Positions 32,801 to 41,386 of a stretch of 64,000 nt of DNA are shown here, in pieces. The stretch comes from Actinomycetota bacterium. GTDB lineage: Bacteria > Actinomycetota > Thermoleophilia > Gaiellales > Gaiellaceae. Under the pieces are notes generated by a model. The model was given only the letters and a program-made list of their open reading frames with translations. It had not been told where the DNA came from and made no database searches. Location: assembly GCA_003132665.1 (NCBI GenBank), contig PKYN01000009.1, forward strand, positions 201,676 to 265,675, read 5' to 3'. The position numbers were made by a program, and so were the translations under genes. The stretch's first letter is position 1, and each line of letters starts with the position of its first letter.

Positions 32801-33806
32801 GGCGCTCGAGAAACGCGGCGCCGAAGTCTCTTTCGCCGGCTCGTCCGAGCGGATGGAGGCCGAGCTGGTGCCACAGGCGGGCTTTGCCTTCGATTCCTTT
32901 CGCGTCTCGGGCTTCTCGCGCCGGCCGGGGCTGAAGCTGGCGCGCGGGCTCGCGCAGGCGCTGGTCGCTCCCTTCTCCTGCCTGCGAATACTCGCGCGCC
33001 GAAAGCCCGACGTCGTCTTCGGCGGCGGCGGGTATGTGGCCGGGCCGATGGTTCTGGCCGCCTGGTTGAAGCGGATCCCCGCGGCGCTGAGCGAGGCGGA
33101 CGCGCACCTCGGTCTGGCGAACCGGCTGGCGGAGCCGTTCGCGCGCCGCGTCTTCCTCGCCTTTCCGATCGAGGGCGGCGGGAAGCGAAAGTACCGCGTC
33201 ACCGGACGACCGGTTCCCGCGCGTTCGCTCTCACCCGAACGGGCACAGGCGCGCGAGCGTTTCGGGCTGCCGCAGCAGGGGCCCGTTTTGCTCGTAGCCG
33301 GCGGCAGCCAGGGGGCACGGGCGCTGAATGAGCTCGTGGTCGAGTGTTTCGGAGAAAGCGGGCCTGCCGTCTTGCACCTGGCCGGGGAGCGCGACTACCC
33401 GGCGCTGGCAAAGAGGGTGAAGCGGTCGGATTACGTGCTGCTGGGGTTTATCAACGAGTTCGGAGCGGCGTTGGCGGCCTGCGATCTGGCACTGGCGCGG
33501 GCCGGCGGTTCGGTCTGGGAGTTGGCGGCGGCCGGAAAGCCGGCGCTGCTCGTTCCCTATCCCTACGCGACCGCCGACCACCAGGCCAAGAACGCGAACT
33601 ACTTCGTGCAGGGCGGCGGGGCGATCGCGCTGCCCGAGAGCGAGCTCGAGCAGGTGCCCGCCAAGCTGCTGGAGCTGCTTGGCGATCCGGCGCGGCTGGA
33701 GAAGATGTCCGCCGCGATGCTGCGCCTGGCACGGCCGAACGCCGCCGAGGAGATCGCGGACGAACTGATCGAGCTGGCACGCAGCCGTGGGAAGAGCGCG
33801 AAATGA
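32718..33806 (+). CDS. murG: Lipid II synthase MurG
   Basis: GT28-family enzyme at the inner membrane face that adds GlcNAc from UDP-GlcNAc to lipid I. The 362 residues show AAGGTAGHLMPALAVAEAL, GFSRRPGLKL, DVVFGGGGYVAGPMVLAA, LSEADAHLGLANRL, VAGGSQGARALNELV, LARAGGSVWELAAAGKPALLVPYPYATADHQAKNANYF. The usual HEQN is SEAD here, a conservative variant of the acceptor loop. The start lies inside ftsW with no clear Shine-Dalgarno, so it probably relies on coupled translation. The stop overlaps murC by 4 bp. Confidence 0.95.
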   Translation: MEKQRPLRCLIAAGGTAGHLMPALAVAEALEKRGAEVSFAGSSERMEAELVPQAGFAFDSFRVSGFSRRPGLKLARGLAQALVAPFSCLRILARRKPDVVFGGGGYVAGPMVLAAWLKRIPAALSEADAHLGLANRLAEPFARRVFLAFPIEGGGKRKYRVTGRPVPARSLSPERAQARERFGLPQQGPVLLVAGGSQGARALNELVVECFGESGPAVLHLAGERDYPALAKRVKRSDYVLLGFINEFGAALAACDLALARAGGSVWELAAAGKPALLVPYPYATADHQAKNANYFVQGGGAIALPESELEQVPAKLLELLGDPARLEKMSAAMLRLARPNAAEEIADELIELARSRGKSAK

Positions 33807-34996
33807 GCGCGCTGGACGGCCGGACGATCTGGCTTGCCGGGATAGGCGGCGCCGGCATGAGCGCCTACGCGCTGATCGCCAAGGCCTGGGGAGCGGACGT
33901 GTCGGGCTGGGACAAGAACGAGACGCCCTACCTGGCGGGCGTGAGGGCGGCTGGAATCAACGTCGAGATCGCGCCGGAACCGACCCTGCCGGGCGCGGAT
34001 GTGGAGCGCTACGTATCGACCGCCTTCGCCGGGCGAATCGAGGGTCGGCCCCGCGCCGATCTGCTCGCCGAGCTCGTCTCGCTGCGGCGCTCGATCGTCG
34101 TCTCGGGCGCCCACGGCAAGACCACGACGAGCGGGATGATCGCGTTCTGCCTCGATCGCCTCGGCCTCGACCCGGCCTTCATCGTCGGCGGTGAGATCGC
34201 CCAGCTCGGCGGTAACGCCCGCGCGGGCGCCGGCTGGCTGGTCGTGGAGGGCGACGAGTCCGATCGCTCGGTGGCGGCGCTCAGGCCCGAGATCGCCGTG
34301 CTGCTCAACGTCGACCTCGACCATCACACGACCTACGCCTCGCTGGCCGAGGTCGAGCGGCTGTTCGAGGACTGGCTCGCCGAGGTGCCGAAGGTCGTGC
34401 GCGCCGAAGAGCTCGAGCCGGTGGATCTGCCGTTGGCGCTGCCCGGGGAGCACAATCGCCTGAACGCCGCCGCGGCGCTTTCGGCACTCGAGCTTGCGGG
34501 AGTGGAGCGCAACGCGGCCGAGAGCGTGATCGTCGAGTATCGCGGCGCGGGCCGGCGCTTCGAAGAACGCGGCGAGGCGGCCGGGGTGAAGGTCTTCGAC
34601 GACTACGGGCATCACCCGGCCGAGGTCGCGGCCACGCTCGCCGCGGCACGCGAGCGGGCGGGGGAGGGGCGCCTGGCCGTCATCTTTCAGCCGCACCTCT
34701 ACTCGCGCACGCGCTACCTGGCTCGCGAATTCGCCAGTTCGCTCGCCGCCGCCGACGCGGTCTGCGTCGCCGAGATCTACGCCGCTCGCGAGGATCCCGT
34801 GGCGGGGGTGAGCGGAAAGCTGGTTGTCGACGCCCTGGCCGAAGTCAGGCCGGGGATGCCGCTTGCTTGGACGCCGACGCTGGAGGACGGAGTCCGCTTC
34901 CTGGCCGGCTGGGTCAGAGCCGGCGACCTGGTCTTCACGATCGGCGCCGGCGATGTTGACCGTGCGGGCCCGCTGCTTTTGGAGGCGCTGGCATGA
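33803..34996 (+). CDS. murC: UDP-N-acetylmuramate--L-alanine ligase MurC (compact)
   Basis: First Mur ligase, adding L-Ala to UDP-MurNAc (cytoplasm). Motifs are LAGIGGAGMSAYALIAKAWGADVSGWD, SGAHGKTTTSGMIAF, EGDESDRS, LNVDLDHHTTY, LPGEHNRLNAAAAL, RRFEERGEAAGVKVFDDYGHHPAEV and FQPHLYSRTRYLAREFA. The protein has 397 residues, about 60-80 fewer than most MurC. The shortfall is mainly in the central domain between LFEDWLAEV and LPLALPGEHN, where a strand and loop are missing. All catalytic motifs remain. The ATG at 33803 overlaps the murG stop; the longer track frame is read-through into murG. Confidence 0.92.
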   Translation: MSALDGRTIWLAGIGGAGMSAYALIAKAWGADVSGWDKNETPYLAGVRAAGINVEIAPEPTLPGADVERYVSTAFAGRIEGRPRADLLAELVSLRRSIVVSGAHGKTTTSGMIAFCLDRLGLDPAFIVGGEIAQLGGNARAGAGWLVVEGDESDRSVAALRPEIAVLLNVDLDHHTTYASLAEVERLFEDWLAEVPKVVRAEELEPVDLPLALPGEHNRLNAAAALSALELAGVERNAAESVIVEYRGAGRRFEERGEAAGVKVFDDYGHHPAEVAATLAAARERAGEGRLAVIFQPHLYSRTRYLAREFASSLAAADAVCVAEIYAAREDPVAGVSGKLVVDALAEVRPGMPLAWTPTLEDGVRFLAGWVRAGDLVFTIGAGDVDRAGPLLLEALA

Positions 34997-35877
34997 AGAT
35001 CGAGCAGAGCGCCGCTCTCGGTCGATACACGACCTTCGGCAGCGGAGGGCCGGCGCGGGGCTTCATGCGGGCTCGCAACGAGGAAGACGTCGCCCGGGCG
35101 CTCGCCTGGGCGGCCGAGCGTGACCTGCCCGTCCTTCCGCTCGGCTTCGGCTCCAACCTGCTTGTCGCGGACGTTGGCGTCGAGGCGCTCGTGCTCAGGC
35201 TCGAGGGCGAGCTGGCGTCCGTCGAGATCGACGGCGAGACGATGATCGCCGGCGGCGGAGCGGCCGACGCGCTCTGCGCGCGTCTGGCGCAGGCCGCAGG
35301 ACTCTCGGGGCTCGAGTTCGCGGCCTCGATTCCAGGCACGGTGGGCGGCGGCGTCTGCATGAACGCGGGCGCCTGGGGCAGCGACTTCGGCGCCGTGCTC
35401 TCGCGGGCGCTGGTTGCAGAGCGCGAGGGATCGCGCTGGCTCGATTGCAGTCAGCTCGGTCTGCGCTACCGAGGCTCCGCGCTTGGCGCCGGGCAGATCG
35501 TCGTCCGCGCCGAGATCAGGCTCGAGCGGAGCTCCGCGAAGGAAATCGAAAGCGGCGTCCAGGCCAAGAAGGAGCAGCGGCGATCGAGCCAACCTTCGGG
35601 CATCCGCACCTTCGGCAGCGTGTTCAAGAATCCCGAGCACGAGCTCGGCGCCGGGCGCATGATCGACGCCTGCGGGCTCAAGGGCGAACGAATCGGCGGA
35701 GCGAGAATCTCGCTCCAGCACGCGAACTTCATCGAGAACTGCGGCGACGCGACAACGGCCGACGCGCTCGCACTGATCGAGCTGGCCCGCCGCCGCGCGC
35801 ACGAGCAATTCGGCGTCGTGCTCGAGCCCGAGGTCCGGCTGATCGGCGAGATCTCGCTACCTCCCGTCGAGTCATAG
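34993..35877 (+). CDS. murB: UDP-N-acetylenolpyruvoylglucosamine reductase MurB
   Basis: Flavoenzyme reducing UDP-GlcNAc-enolpyruvate to UDP-MurNAc with NADPH (cytoplasm). The 294 residues have the FAD-binding TTFGSGGPA, LPLGFGSNLLVAD, GLEFAASIPGTVGGGVCMNAGAWGSDF, and the catalytic RTFGSVFKNPEHELGAGRMIDACGLKGERIGGARISLQHANFIEN. The sequence lacks the long tyrosine loop of E. coli MurB and so belongs to the type II form, as in Staphylococcus and Thermus-like bacteria. ATG overlaps the murC stop. Confidence 0.95.
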   Translation: MKIEQSAALGRYTTFGSGGPARGFMRARNEEDVARALAWAAERDLPVLPLGFGSNLLVADVGVEALVLRLEGELASVEIDGETMIAGGGAADALCARLAQAAGLSGLEFAASIPGTVGGGVCMNAGAWGSDFGAVLSRALVAEREGSRWLDCSQLGLRYRGSALGAGQIVVRAEIRLERSSAKEIESGVQAKKEQRRSSQPSGIRTFGSVFKNPEHELGAGRMIDACGLKGERIGGARISLQHANFIENCGDATTADALALIELARRRAHEQFGVVLEPEVRLIGEISLPPVES

Positions 35878-35898
35878 ACCAGTTGCATTCGACGACCC

Positions 35899-36816
35899 AT
35901 GGCGAGGGCGCTGGAGTTCTTCGCTTATAGCGAGCTCCTCAGGCCTGCGGCCGGGGGTAGGAGGGACTACGGCCGGCGCGAAATAGGCGCAGTGGCCAGC
36001 ACAACCCGCAGGACGAGCGCGCGCGTTGTCGTGCCGATGAAGCGTCGCCGCAAGTCGCGCCGGGCGCTGACAAAGAGCATGCCGAGCGGGCGCACGATCG
36101 CGCTTCTGTTCGCCGCGCTGATGGTTGTCGTCGGCTTGTACGCAGTCGCCTTGAAAAGCTCGCTTTTCGCGCTCGAGAAGGTTGAGATCAGGGGCGCCAC
36201 TCCGGCCCTCTCGCGCCAGATCGACGCGGTCGTCAAGCCGCTGCGCGGGCGCAGTCTGGTCGGGCTGAACGGAGCCGGCGTGAAGCAGGCGATCCTGGCG
36301 ATTCCGGAGGTCAAGACGGTGCGAGTCGATCGTGCGTTTCCCAACACGTTGCGCATCGTCGTCTCCCGCGAGCACCCGGTCGCCGTGCTCCGCCGAGGCC
36401 GGGAGGCCTGGGTGATCGCCGTCAGCGGTAAGGTGGTGCGCCCGCTCCGGCGCGGTCGAGGACAGGATCTGGCTCGCGTCTGGGTGCCCGCTTCGGTGGC
36501 CGTGAGTATCGGCGATCCACTCGCCGATCGCGGCGTCAGAACTGCGATCGGCGTGCTCGCTACGCTCCAGCGCTCGAAGCACTCGATGAAGCCCACGAGC
36601 GTGCTCGTCCGTAACGGCGATCTGACGCTCACGCTCGGCTCGAGCACCGAGTTGCGCTTCGGCGACGCCTCGGAGGTGACGCTGAAACTGGCCGTGGCCG
36701 AGAAGATCCTGCCCGATCTCGCGGCCCCTCAGGCCGGGTCGATCGCCTACCTCGATGTGAGCGTTCCCGATCGGGCGGTAGGTGGAACCGAGTTGAAGTC
36801 GAACCAAGGTCGTTAG
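35899..36816 (+). CDS. ftsQ: Cell division protein FtsQ (POTRA)
   Basis: Bitopic divisome protein connecting FtsL and partners to the Z ring. The 305 residues have a basic cytoplasmic N-terminus and one helix (ALLFAALMVVVGLYAVAL, about 68-87). A POTRA domain (FALEKVEIRGATPALSRQIDAVVKPLRGRSLVGLNGAGVKQAILAIPEVKTVRVDRAFPNTLRIVVSREHPVAV) leads to an FtsQ-type beta domain. Two starts are possible: ATG 35899, 21 bp after murB, or ATG 36037 (MKRRRKSRR). The longer one is listed because it is closest to murB. A tgaagcactcca block shared with the structured repeats follows the stop. Confidence 0.88.
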   Translation: MARALEFFAYSELLRPAAGGRRDYGRREIGAVASTTRRTSARVVVPMKRRRKSRRALTKSMPSGRTIALLFAALMVVVGLYAVALKSSLFALEKVEIRGATPALSRQIDAVVKPLRGRSLVGLNGAGVKQAILAIPEVKTVRVDRAFPNTLRIVVSREHPVAVLRRGREAWVIAVSGKVVRPLRRGRGQDLARVWVPASVAVSIGDPLADRGVRTAIGVLATLQRSKHSMKPTSVLVRNGDLTLTLGSSTELRFGDASEVTLKLAVAEKILPDLAAPQAGSIAYLDVSVPDRAVGGTELKSNQGR

Positions 36817-36836
36817 GGTTGAAGCACTCCAACAGG
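36811..36836. repeat. Possible fragment of the structured repeat family after ftsQ
   Basis: cgTTAGggttgaagcactccaac: 12 bp (tgaagcactcca) identical to the core of copies 1 and 2, with a small gttg/caac hairpin, starting 3 bp after the ftsQ stop. No second arm or second core block is seen. It is either a remnant or coincidence. Confidence 0.3.
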
Positions 36837-36848
36837 CCGCGTAACGCG

Positions 36849-36877
36849 TTGACAGCTATAGAAAGGGCGCGTACGCT
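36849..36877 (+). promoter_or_regulatory. Candidate ftsZ promoter
   Basis: TTGACA, exact 17-bp spacer, TACGCT, located 59 bp before the ftsZ ATG in the only substantial gap (about 119 bp) near the end of the dcw cluster. The consensus -35 makes independent ftsZ transcription likely. Confidence 0.65.
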
Positions 36878-36935
36878 GCCGTTTCACGAGGCTCGGCGAT
36901 CTGCCGATACTTCTTTTTGAGCTAAGTCGCACAAG

Positions 36936-38006
36936 ATGAAAGACCAATCGAACAGCTATCTAGCGGTGATCAAGGTCGTCGGTGTCGGCGGCGGCGGCTC
37001 GAATGCGGTCAATCGCATGGTCGACGCCCACATCTCCGGGGTCGAGTTCATCGTGGTGAACACCGACGCGCAGGCGCTTCTCATGTGCGACGCCGACATC
37101 AAGGTTCACATCGGCGCCAAGGCGACGCGCGGGCTCGGAGCCGGCGCCAACCCCGAGGTCGGTAAGGCGGCCGCCGAAGAGAGTCGCGACGAGTTGAAGG
37201 AGGCGCTGAAGGGCGCCGACATGATTTTCGTTACGGCCGGTGAGGGCGGCGGCACAGGCACCGGCGCGGCTCCGATCGTGGCCGAGATCGCGACGGAGCT
37301 GGGCGCGCTCACCGTGGGCGTGGTCACCAAGCCGTTCAGCTTCGAGGGGCAAAAGCGATCGAGCCAGGCGCTGCGCGGAATTGAAGACCTGCGCGACCGG
37401 GTCGACACGCTGATCGTGGTCGAGAACGACCGGCTGCTGGAGGTCGTGGAGAAGAAGACGACCGTCGTCGAGGCCTTCAAGATGGCCGACGACGTGCTGC
37501 GCCAGGGTGTGCAGGGCATCACCGATCTGATCACGACGCCCGGCCTCGTCAACCTCGACTTCGCCGACGTGCGCACGATCATGCGCGACGCCGGTACTGC
37601 GGTCATGGGCATCGGGCTCGGCTCGGGCCCGAACCGCGCCGCCGAAGCGGCTCAGCAGGCCATCGCCTCGCCGCTTCTGGACGCTTCGATCGAGGGCGCG
37701 ACCGGCGTTCTGCTGAACATCTCCGGCGGCTCGGACATCGGTCTGTTCGAGGTGAACGAGGCCGCAGAGCTGGTGACGGCTGCGGCCGACCAGAGCGCCA
37801 ACGTGATCTTCGGCGCCGTCATCGACGAATCGCTCAAGGGCGACGTTCGCGTGACGGTGATCGCGACCGGCTTCGGCGCGGGCGGCGAGCACCGGCGCTG
37901 GCAGGCGACCCGAACCGGCGAGCGCATACGCGAAAAGAAGGCGCCCGAGACGTTCGAGGTGCCCGAGGAGATCCTCGAGATTCCCTCCTTCCTGCGCGAA
38001 GACTGA
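36936..38006 (+). CDS. ftsZ: Cell division GTPase FtsZ
   Basis: Tubulin homologue that forms the Z ring in the cytoplasm. The 356 residues have [18 protein letters not shown], the tubulin signature [25 protein letters not shown], and the T7 synergy loop [11 protein letters not shown]. They end in a conserved C-terminal peptide [12 protein letters not shown] that should dock partners such as SepF. The linker before it is short (about 25 residues). ftsA is absent, as in other actinobacteria, so membrane tethering is expected to use SepF, which is not in this window. It has its own promoter; it is the last dcw gene. Confidence 0.97.
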   Translation: MKDQSNSYLAVIKVVGVGGGGSNAVNRMVDAHISGVEFIVVNTDAQALLMCDADIKVHIGAKATRGLGAGANPEVGKAAAEESRDELKEALKGADMIFVTAGEGGGTGTGAAPIVAEIATELGALTVGVVTKPFSFEGQKRSSQALRGIEDLRDRVDTLIVVENDRLLEVVEKKTTVVEAFKMADDVLRQGVQGITDLITTPGLVNLDFADVRTIMRDAGTAVMGIGLGSGPNRAAEAAQQAIASPLLDASIEGATGVLLNISGGSDIGLFEVNEAAELVTAAADQSANVIFGAVIDESLKGDVRVTVIATGFGAGGEHRRWQATRTGERIREKKAPETFEVPEEILEIPSFLRED

Positions 38007-38031
38007 CGACGACGCCGTTTTATCGGATCTT

Positions 38032-38046
38032 TATTCAGTCTGAATA
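38032..38046. promoter_or_regulatory. Palindromic candidate operator before the CocE-type hydrolase
   Basis: TATTCAgtcTGAATA, perfect 6-3-6 inverted repeat, 12 bp before the hydrolase ATG and 25 bp after ftsZ. It is AT-rich within GC-rich surroundings. It could be an operator or a weak ftsZ terminator stem; no T-run follows. Confidence 0.35.
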
Positions 38047-38058
38047 GGCTCGCGATTA

Positions 38059-39822
38059 ATGCGCGGCAGGCTTCGTTACGCAATAGCAGCGTCTCTGGTC
38101 ATCTTGATCGGGGCAGGCACGGCGCTTGGTATCGATCTGAGCCGCGGCAGCGGCTCGGCGGCGACGAACCTGGTCAACCCGTCTCTCTTCGCTCAGAGGT
38201 CGCAGTACGTGACCCTGTCCGACTCCACCAAGCTGGCCGCCAACGTGTTACTTCCCACTTCGGCGAGCGAGCCCAATCATGAGCGTGTTCCGACGATTCT
38301 CCGGCTCACGCGTTACTCGCTCGGCTGGTTCCAGTTGGACTATGTACTTCGCGATGCCGGGTTCGCGATCGTCAATATCAATGAGCGCGGAACGGCGGCG
38401 TCGCTCGGGCACTTGCAACAGAACGCGGACTCCTATGGGGCGGACAGCGCGGACATCATCCGCTGGATCGTCGATCAACCGTGGTCGGACGGTAACATCG
38501 CCACCTACGGCATCTCGAACGACGGCGCATTGGCGGCCTTGGCTTCCATTTATGGTGGGCACCCGTTGAAAGCGGTAGCGCCGCTATTCATGTCCACCGA
38601 CGTCTACCTCGACGTCGCATACCCTGGAGGCATCTTCAGCGAATGGTTCACGAAGCATTGGAGCGATTTCGTTAGGGCGATCGATCTGCAGCAACCTGTC
38701 CAGTTCTCTCCGAGCGGGGTTGGAACTGAGCAGGCGGGCGCGCTTGCAAACGAGGCGATTCGGGAGCACCTCGGCAATCTCAACTGGTATTCAACGGTGA
38801 AGCGGATGCCGTTCCGGGGCGACTGGAAGACTATGAGTCCGCCCGAGATTCCGGCCATGATCGACCGCTCGGGTATTCCCGAGTATGCGATCGACGGCTG
38901 GTGGGACAACGCCTTCGCACGCGGAACGATCGCGCAGTTCCTCGCGGGTAAAGGTCTCGGCCAGCTGACGATCGGACCCTGGAATCACGGCGGCTCGCAA
39001 TCTCTGGATCCTTTGCAACCTCAGCTGTCCGGTCCGGAGCCTTTCTATTCCGAGTTCGAACGCCTCGTTGCCTGGCTCAAAGCGCGTGTTCGTTCGGCAC
39101 CCGACACCGCGTGGCGCCATATTCGGTACTACGTGCTCGGGGAAGAGAAGTGGCGGACGACCGACACCTGGCCGCCGCCCGGAGCTCGGACGGTCAAGTT
39201 CAGTTTCGCGGCTGGGCAACGGCTTGCGGAGCCGGCTCGGTCCATTCGGCGCACGGGCGTCGATCGCTACCCGGTCTGGTTCGGCGCCTCGAGCGGGCCG
39301 AGCAGCCGCTGGCACACAGGGCTCGGAGGTACCCCCGTCTCGTTCGATAATCGCCGTTCGCAAGACAAGCGGCTACTCACCTACACGTCGTCTCCGCTCG
39401 CCAAGGCGACGCTGATCACCGGAACGCCGTCGGTATCTCTTGATTTCTCCTCGACGTCGAAGGACGCCGCCGTCTTCATATACCTAGAGGCAGTGGCGCC
39501 CGGCGGAAAAGTGGCCTACCTGACCGAAGGTGAGCTTCGCGCGTCGGACCGCGCGACCAGCGGGGTCGATGCGCTTGGCCCCGTACATCCTTTCACGCGT
39601 GAGGCTGCCCGCCCGCTCGCGGGCGTTCCGGTCGATCTCGAGATCGGGCTGCTTCCGATCGCCGCACGGGTGCCAGCCGGCTACCGGCTGCGGATCGCGA
39701 TCGCCGGCGCGGATGCGGGCTCCTTCGAGCGCGTTCCAGCGCATGGCCCGGCAACCTTCACGATCGGACGCGGCGGAAGCAGAGGATCGTTCCTCTCGCT
39801 TCCGGTCATGGGACGCCAGTAG
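38059..39822 (+). CDS. CocE/NonD-type (X-Pro dipeptidyl-peptidase S15) hydrolase, exported or anchored
   Basis: An alpha/beta hydrolase acting on ester or peptide bonds; the substrate is unknown. The 587 residues open with a signal peptide or anchor (YAIAASLVILIGAGTALGI). The S15 catalytic domain has nucleophile Ser153 (YGISNDG), Asp283 (GWWDNAF) and His310 (GPWNHGG), so the triad is intact. The jelly-roll C-terminal domain (LLTYTSSPLAKATLITGTPSVSLDFSS...) is complete. The gene sits alone between ftsZ and gcvT, where actinobacteria usually carry sepF-region genes. To the eye its codon use is less GC-biased than its neighbours, hinting at later insertion. There is no clear ribosome site. Confidence 0.82.
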   Translation: MRGRLRYAIAASLVILIGAGTALGIDLSRGSGSAATNLVNPSLFAQRSQYVTLSDSTKLAANVLLPTSASEPNHERVPTILRLTRYSLGWFQLDYVLRDAGFAIVNINERGTAASLGHLQQNADSYGADSADIIRWIVDQPWSDGNIATYGISNDGALAALASIYGGHPLKAVAPLFMSTDVYLDVAYPGGIFSEWFTKHWSDFVRAIDLQQPVQFSPSGVGTEQAGALANEAIREHLGNLNWYSTVKRMPFRGDWKTMSPPEIPAMIDRSGIPEYAIDGWWDNAFARGTIAQFLAGKGLGQLTIGPWNHGGSQSLDPLQPQLSGPEPFYSEFERLVAWLKARVRSAPDTAWRHIRYYVLGEEKWRTTDTWPPPGARTVKFSFAAGQRLAEPARSIRRTGVDRYPVWFGASSGPSSRWHTGLGGTPVSFDNRRSQDKRLLTYTSSPLAKATLITGTPSVSLDFSSTSKDAAVFIYLEAVAPGGKVAYLTEGELRASDRATSGVDALGPVHPFTREAARPLAGVPVDLEIGLLPIAARVPAGYRLRIAIAGADAGSFERVPAHGPATFTIGRGGSRGSFLSLPVMGRQ

Positions 39823-39904
39823 GGGTTTCTGGTTTCCGGCACGCCACCGACTAGCTAAGCCCGATCAAGCAACCGGGCGCTCGGGCGGATAGCATCGGCC
39901 GGGC

Positions 39905-40981
39905 ATGCCGGGGCTCAAGCGAACGCCGCTATTCGATCGCCATCTCGCTCTGGGGGCCCGCATGGTCCCGTTCGCCGGCTACGAGATGCCCGTCTTCTAC
40001 GAAGGCGTCATCGGTGAGCACAAGGCGGTACGAACGGGCAGCGGCGTCTTCGACGCCTCGCACATGGGCGTGCTCGAGATCGCCGGCCCCGGAACGCACC
40101 AGGGTCTTCAGCGACTGCTCTCGAACGATCTCGATCGGATCGGCGCCGGCGAGGCTCAGTACGAGCTGATGACCAACGAGCAAGGCGGCATCGTCGACGA
40201 CTTGATCGTCTACCGCCGCGACGAGGAGAGCTACCTGGTGATCGTGAACGCGTCCAACTGCGAGACCGACGTGAAGTGGCTGACAGATCGCCTGCCGCAG
40301 AGCGTCGATTTCCGCGACGTCTCGGACGATCGCGCGCTGATCGCCGTCCAGGGCCCGGGGGCGCTCAAGCGACTGGGGCTCGAGCCGGCGCGCTCCTTCA
40401 CCTTCGCCGAGATCGAGCTGTTCGGAGTTCCGTGCATCTGTGCGCGCACCGGCTACACGGGCGAGGCCGGCTGCGAACTGGTCTGCGCCGCGGACAGCGC
40501 CGTCAAGCTCTGGGACGCGATTCTCGCCGCAGGCGTCGCACCGTGCGGTCTCGGTGCCCGGGACACCCTCCGGCTCGAGGCCTGCCTGCCGCTGCACGGC
40601 CAGGACATCACGCCCAAGACCGACCCGATCTCGGCCGGACTGGGCTGGGCGGTCGCGCTGGGCAAAGAGTTCACCGGGATCGAGCGCCTGCGCCAGATCG
40701 CCGCCGAAGGGCCGAGCAAGCGCTTGGTTCCCTTCGTGATGGACCAGCCCGGGATCCCGCGCCAGGGCATGTCGATCGTCCCCTATGGTGAGGTCACCTC
40801 GGGCTCGCACTCGCCGATGCTCGACATCGGCATCGGCATGGGCTACGTGGAGGCGAAAAAGAGCGAGCCGGGGTCGATGCTGACGATCGACGTGCGCGGG
40901 CGGCCGCTGTGGGCAGTGGTTGTCACGAAGCCCGTCTACACGAGTTCCAGGAAATACACAGACAAAAAAGGAGAGTGGTGA
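39905..40981 (+). CDS. gcvT: Glycine cleavage system T protein (aminomethyltransferase)
   Basis: Takes the aminomethyl group from lipoyl-H protein, passes the carbon to tetrahydrofolate and releases ammonia (cytoplasm). The 358 residues show LFDRHLALGARMVPFAGYEMPV, GVFDASHMG, QYELMTNEQGGIVDDLIVYR, VNASNCETD, RTGYTGEAGCEL, GLGARDTLRLEACLPLHGQDI and SGSHSPMLDIGIGMGYV. It is first gene of gcvT-gcvH-gcvPA-gcvPB. The short upstream gap (82 bp) shows no glycine-riboswitch pattern. Confidence 0.96.
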   Translation: MPGLKRTPLFDRHLALGARMVPFAGYEMPVFYEGVIGEHKAVRTGSGVFDASHMGVLEIAGPGTHQGLQRLLSNDLDRIGAGEAQYELMTNEQGGIVDDLIVYRRDEESYLVIVNASNCETDVKWLTDRLPQSVDFRDVSDDRALIAVQGPGALKRLGLEPARSFTFAEIELFGVPCICARTGYTGEAGCELVCAADSAVKLWDAILAAGVAPCGLGARDTLRLEACLPLHGQDITPKTDPISAGLGWAVALGKEFTGIERLRQIAAEGPSKRLVPFVMDQPGIPRQGMSIVPYGEVTSGSHSPMLDIGIGMGYVEAKKSEPGSMLTIDVRGRPLWAVVVTKPVYTSSRKYTDKKGEW

Positions 40982-40984
40982 GTC

Positions 40985-41380
40985 GTGGCCGCTGCAGAGA
41001 ACTACCCGGCCGATTTGAAGTACCACAGCGAGCACGACTGGGCTCGCATCGAAGGCGCCGAAGCCGTGTTCGGGATCACCTGGAAGGCGCAGGACATGCT
41101 CGGCGAGCTCGTCTTCTTCCAGCCGCCGGCCGTGGGAGCGACCGTTACCAAGGACGGCGCCTACGGCGAGATCGAGTCGGTCAAGGCCGTCTCCGACCTG
41201 GTCGCTCCGCTCTCCGGCAAAGTCATTCAGGTCAACGACAAGCTGCAATCCGCGCCCGAGACGATCAACGACGATCCCTACGGCGAGGGCTGGCTCGTTC
41301 GCATCGAGCTCGCCGATCCGGCCGAGGCCGACGCGCTGCTGGATGTCGAGGCCTACAAGCAGCTCTTGGTCGAGGAATAA
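40985..41380 (+). CDS. gcvH: Glycine cleavage system H protein
   Basis: Lipoylated carrier moving the aminomethyl arm between P, T and L proteins. The 131 residues carry YHSEHDWARIEG, GITWKAQDMLGELVFFQPPAVG, the lipoyl-lysine motif GEIESVKAVSDLVAPLSGKV and EGWLVRIEL. The GTG start is 3 bp after gcvT, with AAGGAGAG about 9 nt before it. Lipoate synthesis and the L protein are encoded elsewhere. Confidence 0.96.
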   Translation: MAAAENYPADLKYHSEHDWARIEGAEAVFGITWKAQDMLGELVFFQPPAVGATVTKDGAYGEIESVKAVSDLVAPLSGKVIQVNDKLQSAPETINDDPYGEGWLVRIELADPAEADALLDVEAYKQLLVEE

Positions 41381-41386
41381 AGCGGC

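Noticed and set aside
36037-36816. Shorter ftsQ starting at ATG 36037
   Set aside because: Possible, but the longer start is 21 bp after murB and fits the tight cluster; neither start has a clear ribosome site, so it is recorded only as an alternative.
39823-39904. Possible glycine riboswitch before gcvT
   Set aside because: The gap is only 82 bp and shows neither of the paired glycine aptamer cores.
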